64,000 nt of DNA, taken from positions 1 through 64,000 of the forward strand of contig NZ_VITI01000012.1 in the NCBI RefSeq assembly GCF_007827795.1, given 5' to 3'. Shown in pieces: positions 39,040-47,291 of this stretch. The stretch is from Azospirillum brasilense. Lineage in GTDB: Bacteria; Pseudomonadota; Alphaproteobacteria; Azospirillales; Azospirillaceae. Within the stretch, counting starts at the first letter, position 1. Each line of letters begins with the position of its first letter. The notes under the pieces were generated by a model. That model had not been told where the DNA came from, searched no databases, and worked only from the letters and a program-made list of their open reading frames with translations. The translations under genes were made by a program, and so were the position numbers.

Positions 39040-40668
39040 TCAGGCGGCGAATTCCAGCGTGAACTGGCTGCCCTCGCCGGGCCGGCTGTCAATGCGCATG
39101 CGCCCGCCATGGGCCTCCATCAGGGACTTGACGATGGACAGCCCCAGCCCGCCGCCCTGCCCCGGAAGCGCCACGTGCACCGCGGGCTGACCGAAGGGCT
39201 CCGCGGCTTGGTGGAGCTGTTCCGGCGTCATGCCGATGCCATTGTCCGTCACCCGCACGCGGCATCCGCCGTCCGCTCCGCCCCCGACCGTCACCAGGAT
39301 GCGCCCGCCCTCCGGCGTGAAGGTGACGGCGTTGGCCAGCAGGTTCAGGAGCATTTGCTTCAGGGCGCGCTCGTCCGCCGAGACGCTGTGGTGCCCCGGC
39401 TCGACATGCATGTCCAACCGGATGCCCTTGGCGTCGGCCTGCGGCGCCACCATGCGGAACGCCCACTCGACGACCGGGGCGACGTCAAGATCCTCCGGAT
39501 GCAGGGTCAGCGTCCCCGCCTGGAGCCGCGACAGATCCATGATGTCGTTGATCAACCCCAGCAGGTGCCGCCCCGATTCATGAATGTCGCGGGCGTAGTC
39601 GGCGTAACGCCCGCCGGCCTGCGGCCCCAGCATCTGATCGCGGATGATCTCCGAAAAGCCGAGGATGGCGTTCAGCGGCGTGCGCAACTCGTGGCTGACG
39701 CGGGCCAGGAAGTTACGGTTCAGCGCCAGCGCGGCGCGCAGCCGCTCCGCGGTGCGGTGCTGCACCAGAAGGAACAGCGTCACCAGCAGGATGCATGCGG
39801 TCAGGATCGCCGCCAGCAGGAACAGCGTGTTGCGCAGGTCGGCCACCCCCGCCTCGATGTCCACCTGCGCGACGCCGACGGTGGCGACCAGCGGATAGCT
39901 CTCCACCACGCGATAGGCGAAGGCGCGCAGGACGCCGTCGGTCTGCGACTCCTGCCAGTAGACACCGGCGAGCGACCGGCCCAGCTCTCCCCACAGACGG
40001 GACTGGGGGATGGCGAGGCCGACCGCCTCGACACCGCGCGAGGCGCCGCGGGCGCGGATCATCGTATCCATCCCGATCAGGGTCACCGCCCCCTGCGGCC
40101 CCAGATTGGCCTGCTGGTAGAATTCCGCCAGGATGTCGGGGTCGATGTTGGCGATCACGATGCCCGCGAAGCCGCCATCCCCGTCGGTCAACCGCCGGCT
40201 GAGGCGCAGCAGGGGGCCGCCGCCGGTTGTTCCGGGAAAGGGCGTTCCGATGTGCATCAGGTCGCGGCCGGTGCCCTGGTGGAAGGCGAAGGCCGTCTCG
40301 TCCCGCTCGTTCGTCCGCCCGCCCGGCCCTTCGCTGCGCAACAGCACGGTCCCGTCGGCGTCAAGCACGGTGAAGTGATGGATCAGCGTCGGATCGTAGA
40401 GCGTCTGGTCGAGGAAGTTGCGGATGCCGGGCAGCCCGCTCTCGCCGAATTCCAGCGACAGGGAACGCAGCGTGATGTCCACCTCGTGCACCGCGCGGTG
40501 GGTGCTTTTGGCGAAGGCCCGGACCATGACCTCGGCCTTCGCCACCGCTTCCCGCGTCTGGGTATCCAGCAGCTCGCGCACCACCTGCGCGTAGGCGCCC
40601 CAGACCACCGTGATCGCAACGGCGGCGATGGCGAACACGCACCAGCGGAACGAGATCGGCAGACGCAT
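39040..40668 (-). CDS. Membrane sensor histidine kinase with periplasmic Cache domain
   Basis: The 542-residue protein has a first TM helix (about residues 8-27), a periplasmic double-Cache sensor (about 40-275; VLDADGTVLLRSEG, FAGIVIANIDPDILAEFY) and a second TM (about 283-305). The kinase core follows: H box with the phosphorylated His in SHELRTPLNAILGFSEIIRD (about residue 330), N box LLNLLANAVTFTPEGG, and G boxes DNGIGM and GLGLSIVKSLMEAHGG. It senses a small-molecule ligand in the periplasm. No response regulator is adjacent. The 147-bp gap to the aminotransferase gene shows no gene. Confidence 0.93.
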   Translation of the reverse strand: MRLPISFRWCVFAIAAVAITVVWGAYAQVVRELLDTQTREAVAKAEVMVRAFAKSTHRAVHEVDITLRSLSLEFGESGLPGIRNFLDQTLYDPTLIHHFTVLDADGTVLLRSEGPGGRTNERDETAFAFHQGTGRDLMHIGTPFPGTTGGGPLLRLSRRLTDGDGGFAGIVIANIDPDILAEFYQQANLGPQGAVTLIGMDTMIRARGASRGVEAVGLAIPQSRLWGELGRSLAGVYWQESQTDGVLRAFAYRVVESYPLVATVGVAQVDIEAGVADLRNTLFLLAAILTACILLVTLFLLVQHRTAERLRAALALNRNFLARVSHELRTPLNAILGFSEIIRDQMLGPQAGGRYADYARDIHESGRHLLGLINDIMDLSRLQAGTLTLHPEDLDVAPVVEWAFRMVAPQADAKGIRLDMHVEPGHHSVSADERALKQMLLNLLANAVTFTPEGGRILVTVGGGADGGCRVRVTDNGIGMTPEQLHQAAEPFGQPAVHVALPGQGGGLGLSIVKSLMEAHGGRMRIDSRPGEGSQFTLEFAA

Positions 40669-40815
40669 CCCGGCCTTTCCACAGGCGGCCCACCGGGGCG
40701 GGTCCGGACGCTGATCCGTTCCGGCCCGGTATCGACCCTATATTGCAAGGGTTATCACGCCGTCGAAGGTTCCGGCAAGCCTCTCCATCCCGCGTTGACG
40801 GCGGACGCCCTCATA

Positions 40816-42003
40816 TCATTTCCGCGAGAAATACGATCCAAGTCGCTCAACCGCGCCGTCGAGGATCTCGTCCCTCTTGGAGAAGCAGAAGCGGATGAAG
40901 CTCCGCGGCGCATCCTGGACGAAGAAGGCTCCGACGGGGATGGCCGTCACCCCGGCCTCGACGGTCAGGCGGCGGCAGAAATCCTCGTCGTTCCCGTCGA
41001 AGCCGAAGGGCGACACGTCGGCGACCACGAAATAGGTGCCGGCGGACGGCAGCACCTCGAACCCCACGGCACGCAGCCCATCGGCCAGCCGGTCGCGCTT
41101 GGCCTGGAGCCCGCCGGCCAACCCGGCAAAATAGGCGTCGTCCTTGCCCAGCCCATAGGCGACCGCCGCCTGGAGGTTGGGCGGCGTGGTGAAGGTGATG
41201 TACTGGTGCGCCTTGGCGACGGGCTGGAGAAGGTGCGGCGCGCCGGTGACGTAGCCGACCTTCCAGCCGGTCAGCGAGAAGGTCTTGCCCGCGGAACCGA
41301 TCTTCAGGCAGCGGTCGCGCATGCCGGGCAGCGTCATCAGCGGAATGTGCTGACGCCCATCGAAGACGATGTGCTCGTACACCTCGTCGCAGACGGCGAA
41401 GGCGTCGAATCGCTGGACGAACTCCGCCAGCAATTCCAGTTCGGCTCGGGTGAAGACCTTGGCGGCGGGATTCAGCGGGTCGTTGATGAGGACCAGCTTG
41501 GTCTTCGGCGAGAAGGCCGCCTCCAGGTCCGCCCGTGTGAAGCTCCAGTCCGGGGCCTTCAGGCTGACGAAGCGCGGCACGCCGCCGGCCAGCCGGACGA
41601 TCGGCAGGTAGCTGTCATACATGGGCTGGAACAGCACCACCTCGTCACCCGGCTCGATGAGGCCGAGCAGGCTGGCGGTCAGCGCCTCCGTGGCGCCGGA
41701 GGTCACCAGCACCTCGGTCCTCCAATCGATGTCCAGCCCGTAGAACCGCTTGCCGTGGGCGGCCAGCGCCTGCCGCAGGTCCGGCGTCCCCATCATCGGC
41801 GGGTATTGGTTCCACCCTTCGAGGATGGCCCTTGCCGCCACGTCCAGCACGTCGGCGGGGCCGCGCTCATCGGGAAAGCCCTGACCGAGATTGATCGCCT
41901 TGTGCTCGTCCGACAGACGGGACATCACCTCGAAAATGGTTACCGGGAGGTCAAGCTCCCGCCGACCAAGGAAGCCTGTCTTCGGTTCTCCGGAATTTTG
42001 CAT
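40816..42003 (-). CDS. PLP-dependent class I/II aminotransferase
   Basis: The 395-residue protein starts at ATG 42003 (MQNSGEPKTGFLGRR); a further in-frame ATG at 42099 would add 32 non-conserved residues. It has INLGQGFPDERGP, NQYPPMMGTPDLRQALA, TSGATEALTASLLGLIEPGDEVV, NDPLNPAAKVFTRAELELL, and the PLP lysine in SAGKTFSLTGWKVGY. The pattern fits the YbdL/kynurenine-aminotransferase group that uses methionine, glutamine or aromatic donors. Substrate uncertain. A minor oddity is NDPLNP in place of the common NxPHNPTG. It is monocistronic. Confidence 0.92.
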   Translation of the reverse strand: MQNSGEPKTGFLGRRELDLPVTIFEVMSRLSDEHKAINLGQGFPDERGPADVLDVAARAILEGWNQYPPMMGTPDLRQALAAHGKRFYGLDIDWRTEVLVTSGATEALTASLLGLIEPGDEVVLFQPMYDSYLPIVRLAGGVPRFVSLKAPDWSFTRADLEAAFSPKTKLVLINDPLNPAAKVFTRAELELLAEFVQRFDAFAVCDEVYEHIVFDGRQHIPLMTLPGMRDRCLKIGSAGKTFSLTGWKVGYVTGAPHLLQPVAKAHQYITFTTPPNLQAAVAYGLGKDDAYFAGLAGGLQAKRDRLADGLRAVGFEVLPSAGTYFVVADVSPFGFDGNDEDFCRRLTVEAGVTAIPVGAFFVQDAPRSFIRFCFSKRDEILDGAVERLGSYFSRK

Positions 42004-42528
42004 CGAACACCGTCGGTGTGGTTTGGTGAGGTCCGTGGTGACTGGTTGGTGACCGGCCAGACCGAGACGGCGCCACCCGTCACGGATCGCGGATCGCACG
42101 GGCGGATTCCGGCGGTCGTCGCAACAGCCTTGTTCCGGCCTGCCTTATCGACGGATTGCGGCCGTTCGTCCAGCGCCACGGCGGAAGTTTCCCGACCGGG
42201 GGGCTTGCGCGGCTTCATGCTGCAGGCGAATGCGACGACCACCGGGGAGTTTGCGGGACCGGCCGGACACGATGGGCTTCAGCAAAGTCCCCGCCCGCTC
42301 GCCTTGGGTTCCGTCATCGAGCGCCGACGTTAACGGCCGACGCGAACCCATTCGAATCAACAGCTTCCAATCAACAGCGCGCGCGCCCGACCGCCTCACG
42401 GGGGGCCGAGGCGGCAAGGCGGCGCGAACCGACGCGGCCCAGCAATGAAGCCGGGGCCGCTCCTTCCTACGAAACCGGGCGGGTGAACCGCGCGGGGCCG
42501 GGCCCCCACGGCTGCGCCGCCCGCTTCC
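42004..42528. other. 525-bp gap with no recognised feature
   Basis: Both strands contain short open frames, but their composition looks like random GC-rich sequence (Arg, Pro, Ala, Gly), none has a plausible ribosome site, and no hairpin with a T-run was found. It contains the aminotransferase promoter region on its left. Confidence 0.5.
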
Positions 42529-43053
42529 TCACGCCTGCCCAACGCTGTGGCCGGTGCTGCGCCCGCGGCGCCCGCGGACGGCGGACGGGTCGATCACCTC
42601 CGCACCCTCGTCGAGGGCCGCTCCGCCGACGCCGTCGGTCTGGTCGGCGCAGCGCTCCGCCAACTCGCGGATCGCCCCGCGGATCTGCGGGTCGCGGATG
42701 TTCTGGAAGTAACGGGCGAGCATCAGCGCCTCGCGGGACCGCAGAGTGCCCTCCGACTCCTCCGTCTGCGGGCTGGCGATTCCCGCCGCCTGTGCGGCGT
42801 GGCGTTCCTCCAGCCCCTCGAAGAAGACGGACACCGGCACCCGGAAGAACTGGGCCAGCTTGAACAGCCGGCTGGCCGAAACCCGATTGAAGCCGCGCTC
42901 GTATTTCTGAAGCTGCTGGAACGTCAGCCCCAGAGCCGACGCGACGTCGCTCTGACTCAGGCCGGCGAGCATGCGCAGTTCGCGCAGGCGCTGCCCAACA
43001 AAGACATCGACCTCGTTGAGGCCTTCCTTCTTCTCACGTCCACGTTTTTTCAC
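42529..43053 (-). CDS. XRE-family helix-turn-helix regulator upstream of the flagellar operon
   Basis: The 174-residue protein has an XRE/Cro-type HTH at about residues 20-75 (LRELRMLAGLSQSDVASALGLTFQQLQKYERGFNRVSASRLFKLAQFF). A linker and an alpha-helical C-terminus (SREALMLARYFQNIRDPQIRGAIRELAERC) follow. The first 15 residues are highly charged. It resembles general alphaproteobacterial XRE regulators. It is divergent from fliF across a 540-bp AT-rich gap with two inverted repeats (43088-43135) next to its start, so it may regulate itself and the flagellar operon. Confidence 0.88.
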   Translation of the reverse strand: MKKRGREKKEGLNEVDVFVGQRLRELRMLAGLSQSDVASALGLTFQQLQKYERGFNRVSASRLFKLAQFFRVPVSVFFEGLEERHAAQAAGIASPQTEESEGTLRSREALMLARYFQNIRDPQIRGAIRELAERCADQTDGVGGAALDEGAEVIDPSAVRGRRGRSTGHSVGQA

Positions 43054-43087
43054 AACATTCCCCCATCAGGAAAAGTGGCAAAGCCCC

Positions 43088-43135
43088 ATGTTGCGCGAAG
43101 CAACATTCGGTTTTGCGTTGGAAAGATTCCAACGC
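43088..43135. promoter_or_regulatory. Two inverted repeats upstream of the XRE regulator gene
   Basis: ATGTTGC-gcgaa-GCAACAT (43088-43106) and GCGTTGGAA-aga-TTCCAACGC (43115-43135) lie 35-82 bp from the regulator start. A further ACAACATT sits at 43052-43059 overlapping the first codon. The repeated GTTG cores suggest an operator set for autoregulation. Confidence 0.55.
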
Positions 43136-43504
43136 GCTTGTGCCACGATCTTTTTGGTATCGGACCAGCGACCATTGCAACTCAGCTATGACGTCGGCGG
43201 TGCAAAGTCAACCACCGTTGCGGCATTTACTACCTACGTCCCAACAAACCACAGAAATAGAAGGGTTATGCACGCGCGCATTATTCCTTCTTTCGAGGTA
43301 ATTTTAAATTGCTCGCGCCAACAACAATCCGCAAAACGCTCCTTCGCAGAGAATCAATCCTTCCATCCTCGCACACAGATGGGCGAAAGAGTGTGGCAGG
43401 CGCGCATCGATAGGCACATTTTGCCGGGCACTGGGCAATTTCTGCCCATGAATTAACGCTCTCTTCATCAAGACAGCCCAGCATGCGCGCCTAAGACAAG
43501 GACC

Positions 43505-43518
43505 GGCGCGGTTTTTGC
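43505..43518 (+). promoter_or_regulatory. Sigma54 (RpoN) promoter of the fliF operon
   Basis: GG (43505-43506), ten bases, then GC (43517-43518), in CCGGCGCGGTTTTTGCAA, fits the -24/-12 consensus TGGCACG-N4-TTGC. The predicted start is about 43530, 64 nt before the fliF GTG. The operon encodes the sigma54 activator FlbD (47292). The rest of the 540-bp gap 43054-43593 has no gene; it is AT-richer than its neighbours. Confidence 0.6.
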
Positions 43519-43593
43519 AAATTCCATATTTTGCGTCTGCGAAATCAAGAACTTCCCGGAGATCCACCGGGGCATCCGATCGGGGACTGGCGC

Positions 43594-45258
43594 GTGAACA
43601 ACCTTCTGCAGACCTTGCGCAACCTGGGTCCCGCGCGCCTGGCCGCCATCGGCGGCGTCGGCCTGCTCCTGATCGGATTCTTCGTCTATCTGATGACGCG
43701 CCTCTCCACCCCGGAGATGGAGCTTCTCTACGCCGAACTCCAGCCCACCGAAGCCGCGGCCATCGCCAAGAAGCTGGAGGAGGCGAAGGTCCCCTTCACC
43801 GTGGACAAGACCGGCACGAAGATCATGGTCTCCGCCGAGCAGGTGGGGCCGACCCGCATGCGGATGGCCGCCGCCGGCCTGCCGTCGGGCGGCTCCATCG
43901 GCTACGAGCTGTTCGACAAGGGCGAAGGCTTCGGCGCCACCAGCTTCATGCAGAACATCAACCACCTGCGCGCCCTGGAAGGCGAGATGGCCCGCACGGT
44001 GCAGACGCTGAACGGGGTGCAGAGCGCCCGCGTCCATCTGGTGCTGCCCAAGCGCGAGCTGTTCGCCCGCCAGCAGAACCCGGCGACGGCCAGCATCTTC
44101 ATAAAGTTGCGCCCCGGCGCCCAGCTGTCGCGCGAGAACATCCAGGCGATCCAGCACCTGATCGCCGCCTCGGTGCCGAACCTCGACCCCAGCCGCATCT
44201 CCATCGTCGACGACAAGGGCACCCTGCTCGCCCGCGGCACCGGCAACGACAGCGCGGACGCCATGCTCGCCTCGGCGGAGGAGAAGAAGGTCGCCTACGA
44301 GAGCCGCGTCGCCCGCATCATCGAGGATCTGCTGGGCCGCACCGTCGGCTACGGCAAGGTGCGGGCGGAGGTTTCGGCCGATCTCGACTTCGACCGCATC
44401 ACCACCCAGTCGGAAATCTTCGATCCGGAAAGCCAGGTCGTCCGCTCCACCCAGACGGTGACGGAGGCGAACGAGAGCCAAGACCGCGACCCGCTGTCGC
44501 CGGTCACCGTGGACCAGAACCTGCCGACCGCGCAGTCGGGCAACAGCGCCGGGCCGATCTCCCAGAACAAGCAGAACCGCAGCGAAGAGACGATCAACTA
44601 CGAGATCAGCCGGACCACCAAGAACCACGTCCGCGAATCCGGGCAGGTCCGCCGCCTGTCGGTCGCCGTGCTGGTCGACGGCACCTACAGCCTGCCCAAG
44701 GACGGCAACCCGGCAGCCTACCAGCCGCGGCCGGAGCAGGAGCTGGAGAGCATCAAGGCGCTTGTCCGCTCCGCCGTCGGCCTCGACGCCGTGCGCGGCG
44801 ACACGCTGGAAGTCATCAACATGCGCTTCTGGTCGCCGGAAGACGACGTCCAGAAGCCGGAGGAGCTGTTCCTCGGCATGACCAAGGACGACCTGTTCCG
44901 CATCGCGGAGATGGTCGTGCTGGGCATCGTCGCCGTCCTCATCATCCTGCTGGTCATCCGCCCGCTGATCACCCGCGCCTTCGAGAAGGCCGACCAGCAG
45001 GAAGAGGACGACATGGACCGCCTGCTGGCCGACCAGAGCGGCATGCCCGCCGCCCTGGCCGCGCCGACCGGCGCGCTGGCCCAGGATCTCGCCCTGGAAG
45101 CCGCCCAGGCCGACGAGGAGCTGGAGCAGATGATCGACATCAACCGCGTCGAAGGCCGCGTCCGCGCCTCCTCGCTGCGCAAGGTGGGCGAGATCGTGGA
45201 GAAGCATCCGGAGGAAGCGGTGTCGATCCTGCGCAACTGGCTGTATCAGGAGAGCTGA
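43594..45258 (+). CDS. fliF: Flagellar M-ring protein FliF
   Basis: The 554-residue protein starts at GTG 43594 with GGGGA 9 nt upstream; an upstream in-frame TTG (43531) lies almost at the promoter. It has TM helices at about 18-38 and 440-462, and the ring-building motifs LLYAELQPTEAAAIAKKLE, MRMAAAGLPSGGSIGYELFDK, RVHLVLPKRELFARQQNPATASIFIKL and ETINYEISRTTKNHV. The C-terminal cytoplasmic tail (INRVEGRVRASSLRKVGEIV) is the part that binds FliG. It forms the MS ring of the basal body. It is first in the operon, but fliG does not follow; fliH does, after 4 bp. Confidence 0.97.
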   Translation: MNNLLQTLRNLGPARLAAIGGVGLLLIGFFVYLMTRLSTPEMELLYAELQPTEAAAIAKKLEEAKVPFTVDKTGTKIMVSAEQVGPTRMRMAAAGLPSGGSIGYELFDKGEGFGATSFMQNINHLRALEGEMARTVQTLNGVQSARVHLVLPKRELFARQQNPATASIFIKLRPGAQLSRENIQAIQHLIAASVPNLDPSRISIVDDKGTLLARGTGNDSADAMLASAEEKKVAYESRVARIIEDLLGRTVGYGKVRAEVSADLDFDRITTQSEIFDPESQVVRSTQTVTEANESQDRDPLSPVTVDQNLPTAQSGNSAGPISQNKQNRSEETINYEISRTTKNHVRESGQVRRLSVAVLVDGTYSLPKDGNPAAYQPRPEQELESIKALVRSAVGLDAVRGDTLEVINMRFWSPEDDVQKPEELFLGMTKDDLFRIAEMVVLGIVAVLIILLVIRPLITRAFEKADQQEEDDMDRLLADQSGMPAALAAPTGALAQDLALEAAQADEELEQMIDINRVEGRVRASSLRKVGEIVEKHPEEAVSILRNWLYQES

Positions 45259-45262
45259 CGCG

Positions 45263-46033
45263 ATGAGTTCGGTCCGCAAATTCCTGTTCGACGAGTCCTT
45301 CGACGTGGACGCGCCGCCGCGCCGGCAACTCCAGGCCGACGACGACTATTTCGACAACATCCCCCTGCCGGAGCCGGAGCCCGAACCGGAGCCGGAGCTG
45401 CCGCCCGAGCCGCCGCCGCCTGTGTTCGGCGAGGCCGATCTGGCCGCCGCCCGCGCCGCCGGCTTCGCGGAGGGCGAGACCGCCGGCAAGTCGACGGGCT
45501 ACGGCAAGGGCTTCGTGGACGGCAACAACGCCGGCCGCAAGGACGGCTACGAACAGGCCCGCGTCGAGATCGAGGCGACGGTGCAGGCGCGGATCGCCAA
45601 CGCGCTGGAAACCGTCGGCAACGGCGTGCAGCATCTGCTGAACGAGCATTACGCCACCAGCGCCCAGCGGGCCGACCAGCCCGTGCACATCGCGATGGCC
45701 ATCGTGCGCAAGCTGATGCCCGAACTGGCGCGGCGCGGCGGGCTGATGGAGGTGGAGGGGCTGGTGCGCGCCTGCCTGACCGACCTGATCGACGAGCCGC
45801 GTCTGGTGGTGCGCGTCACCGACGGCATGGTGGACGCCGTGCGCGAGCATCTGGATCAGGTGATCGCGGCCCGCGGCTTCGGCGCGAAGCTGATGGTGGT
45901 GGGCGATTCCGGCCTCGCGCCGGGAAGCTGCCGGATCGAATGGGCGGAAGGCGGGGTGGAGCGCGACACCGCCGGCCTGCTCGCCCAGATCGAACGGCGG
46001 ATGGCCGGCCTGCTGGAGGCGCCGCCGGGCTGA
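45263..46033 (+). CDS. fliH: Flagellar export regulator FliH
   Basis: The 256-residue protein has an acidic, proline-rich N-terminus (residues 34-54, many PEPEPE units). A Gly-rich heptad-like region (GFAEGETAGKSTGYGKGFVDG) and an alpha-helical coiled coil follow. The C-terminal domain (VHIAMAIVRKLMPELARRGG, SCRIEWAEGGVERD) ends in a short helix. It binds the ATPase FliI and anchors it to the C ring (FliN). It is 4 bp after fliF with AGGAGA upstream. Confidence 0.9.
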   Translation: MSSVRKFLFDESFDVDAPPRRQLQADDDYFDNIPLPEPEPEPEPELPPEPPPPVFGEADLAAARAAGFAEGETAGKSTGYGKGFVDGNNAGRKDGYEQARVEIEATVQARIANALETVGNGVQHLLNEHYATSAQRADQPVHIAMAIVRKLMPELARRGGLMEVEGLVRACLTDLIDEPRLVVRVTDGMVDAVREHLDQVIAARGFGAKLMVVGDSGLAPGSCRIEWAEGGVERDTAGLLAQIERRMAGLLEAPPG

Positions 46034-46097
46034 CACCCCTGCGGGTTGGACAGCGGACAGGATTTTTTAAAGGTTCCAAGGGCTTCTGGAGACTTCG

Positions 46098-46427
46098 ATG
46101 GCCAAGGACAGCTTCTCCCTCGACGAGTTGGACGGCGGCGGCCGCAGCGACATTGCGGAGTATGAGACCGGCCTGGGTCCGGCCAAGGATCTGGAAGCGG
46201 TCTACGACATCCCCGTCCAGATCTCCGCCGTGCTCGGCAAATCGACCATGCAGGTCAGCCAGTTGCTCAAGCTCGGGCGCGGCGCGGTGGTGGAACTGGA
46301 CCGCAAGGTCGGCGAGGCCATCGACATCTACGTGAACAACCGTCTGGTCGCCCGCGGCGAAGTCGTGGTGGTGGAAGACCGGCTGGGCATCACCATGACC
46401 GAAATCATCAAGTCGGACCGCGGATGA
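46098..46427 (+). CDS. fliN: Flagellar motor switch protein FliN
   Basis: The 109-residue protein has a short acidic N-terminus and a SpoA/FliN domain: YDIPVQISAVLGKSTMQVSQLLKLGRGAVVELDRKVGEAIDIYVNNRLVARGEVVVVEDRLGITMTEII, in pieces the universal FliN pattern. It is a C-ring subunit. TGGAG lies upstream of its ATG. Its stop overlaps the motA-like start (ATGA). Confidence 0.96.
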   Translation: MAKDSFSLDELDGGGRSDIAEYETGLGPAKDLEAVYDIPVQISAVLGKSTMQVSQLLKLGRGAVVELDRKVGEAIDIYVNNRLVARGEVVVVEDRLGITMTEIIKSDRG

Positions 46428-47290
46428 GCCTCACACGAGACAGCGCCGAATCGTCCCGCCGGGGTGGGCGTTCCGCCCGGCCGCGCGGCGGGCTGGACAT
46501 GGCGACACTGGTCGGCCTGGCCGCCGCCGCCGTGGTCATCTTCGTCGCCATGGCGTCGGGCGGCAGTTTGCGCGCCTTCGTCGATCCGCCGTCGCTGATC
46601 ATCGTGCTGGGCGGCACGCTGGCGGTCACCACCGCCTCCTTCTCGCTGCCCGACGTGGCCATCGCGTGGCGCGACGCCGGGGCGGTGCTGATCCACCGCA
46701 CCAGCGACCCGCGCGGCGTGGCCCGGCAGGTGCTGCTGCTGGCCGAGGCGGCGCGCCGCGCGCCGGAAACGCTGCGCAACGTCCTGCCGGAGTTGAAGCA
46801 CGAGTCCTTCCTGCACCGCTCGGTCACGCTGGTGGCCGAGGGGCTGCCGCCCGACGACATCGAGCGGATGCTGATCGGCGAGGTCGAGGCGTCGGGCGCC
46901 GGCAAGGTCAAGAGCGCCGGCGTGCTGCGCCGCGCGTCGGAGGTGGCGCCGGCCATGGGTCTGATCGGCACGCTGGTCGGCCTCGTCCAGATGCTGGGCA
47001 GCCTGAACGACCCGTCGAGCATCGGCCCGGCCATGGCCCTGGCCCTGCTGACCACCTTCTACGGGGCGGTGCTCGGCAACGTCGCGCTCGCCCCGCTGGC
47101 CGCCAAGGTGGAGCGGACGGCGGAGGAAGACGCGCTCGTCAAGACTCTCTACACCATCGGCGCGGTATCCATCGCGCGTCAGGAAAATCCGCGGCGTCTG
47201 GAGATGCTCCTGAACGCCGTTCTTCCGCCTGGAAAGCGGATTCAGTACTTCGACCGGGACTCCGACCGGGGTTCTCCGAGGGGAGCGTAA
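46424..47290 (+). CDS. motA: MotA/PomA-type flagellar stator protein
   Basis: The 288-residue protein begins with about 25 basic residues, then has MotA motifs: TM1 at about 27-45, SLIIVLGGTLAVTTASF (TM2), and two further helices with APAMGLIGTLVGLVQML and GPAMALALLTTFYGAVLGN. The last carries the Pro and Gly of the ion channel. MotA with MotB forms the ion channel that drives rotation. There is no motB next to it. The start overlaps fliN (ATGA) and it ends one base before flbD. Confidence 0.88.
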   Translation: MSLTRDSAESSRRGGRSARPRGGLDMATLVGLAAAAVVIFVAMASGGSLRAFVDPPSLIIVLGGTLAVTTASFSLPDVAIAWRDAGAVLIHRTSDPRGVARQVLLLAEAARRAPETLRNVLPELKHESFLHRSVTLVAEGLPPDDIERMLIGEVEASGAGKVKSAGVLRRASEVAPAMGLIGTLVGLVQMLGSLNDPSSIGPAMALALLTTFYGAVLGNVALAPLAAKVERTAEEDALVKTLYTIGAVSIARQENPRRLEMLLNAVLPPGKRIQYFDRDSDRGSPRGA

Positions 47291-47291
47291 G

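Noticed and set aside
42156..42863. 235-codon plus-strand frame in the gap beside the XRE gene
   Set aside because: Half of it is antisense to the XRE regulator; the rest is Arg/Pro/Ala-rich and lacks any motif or start signal.
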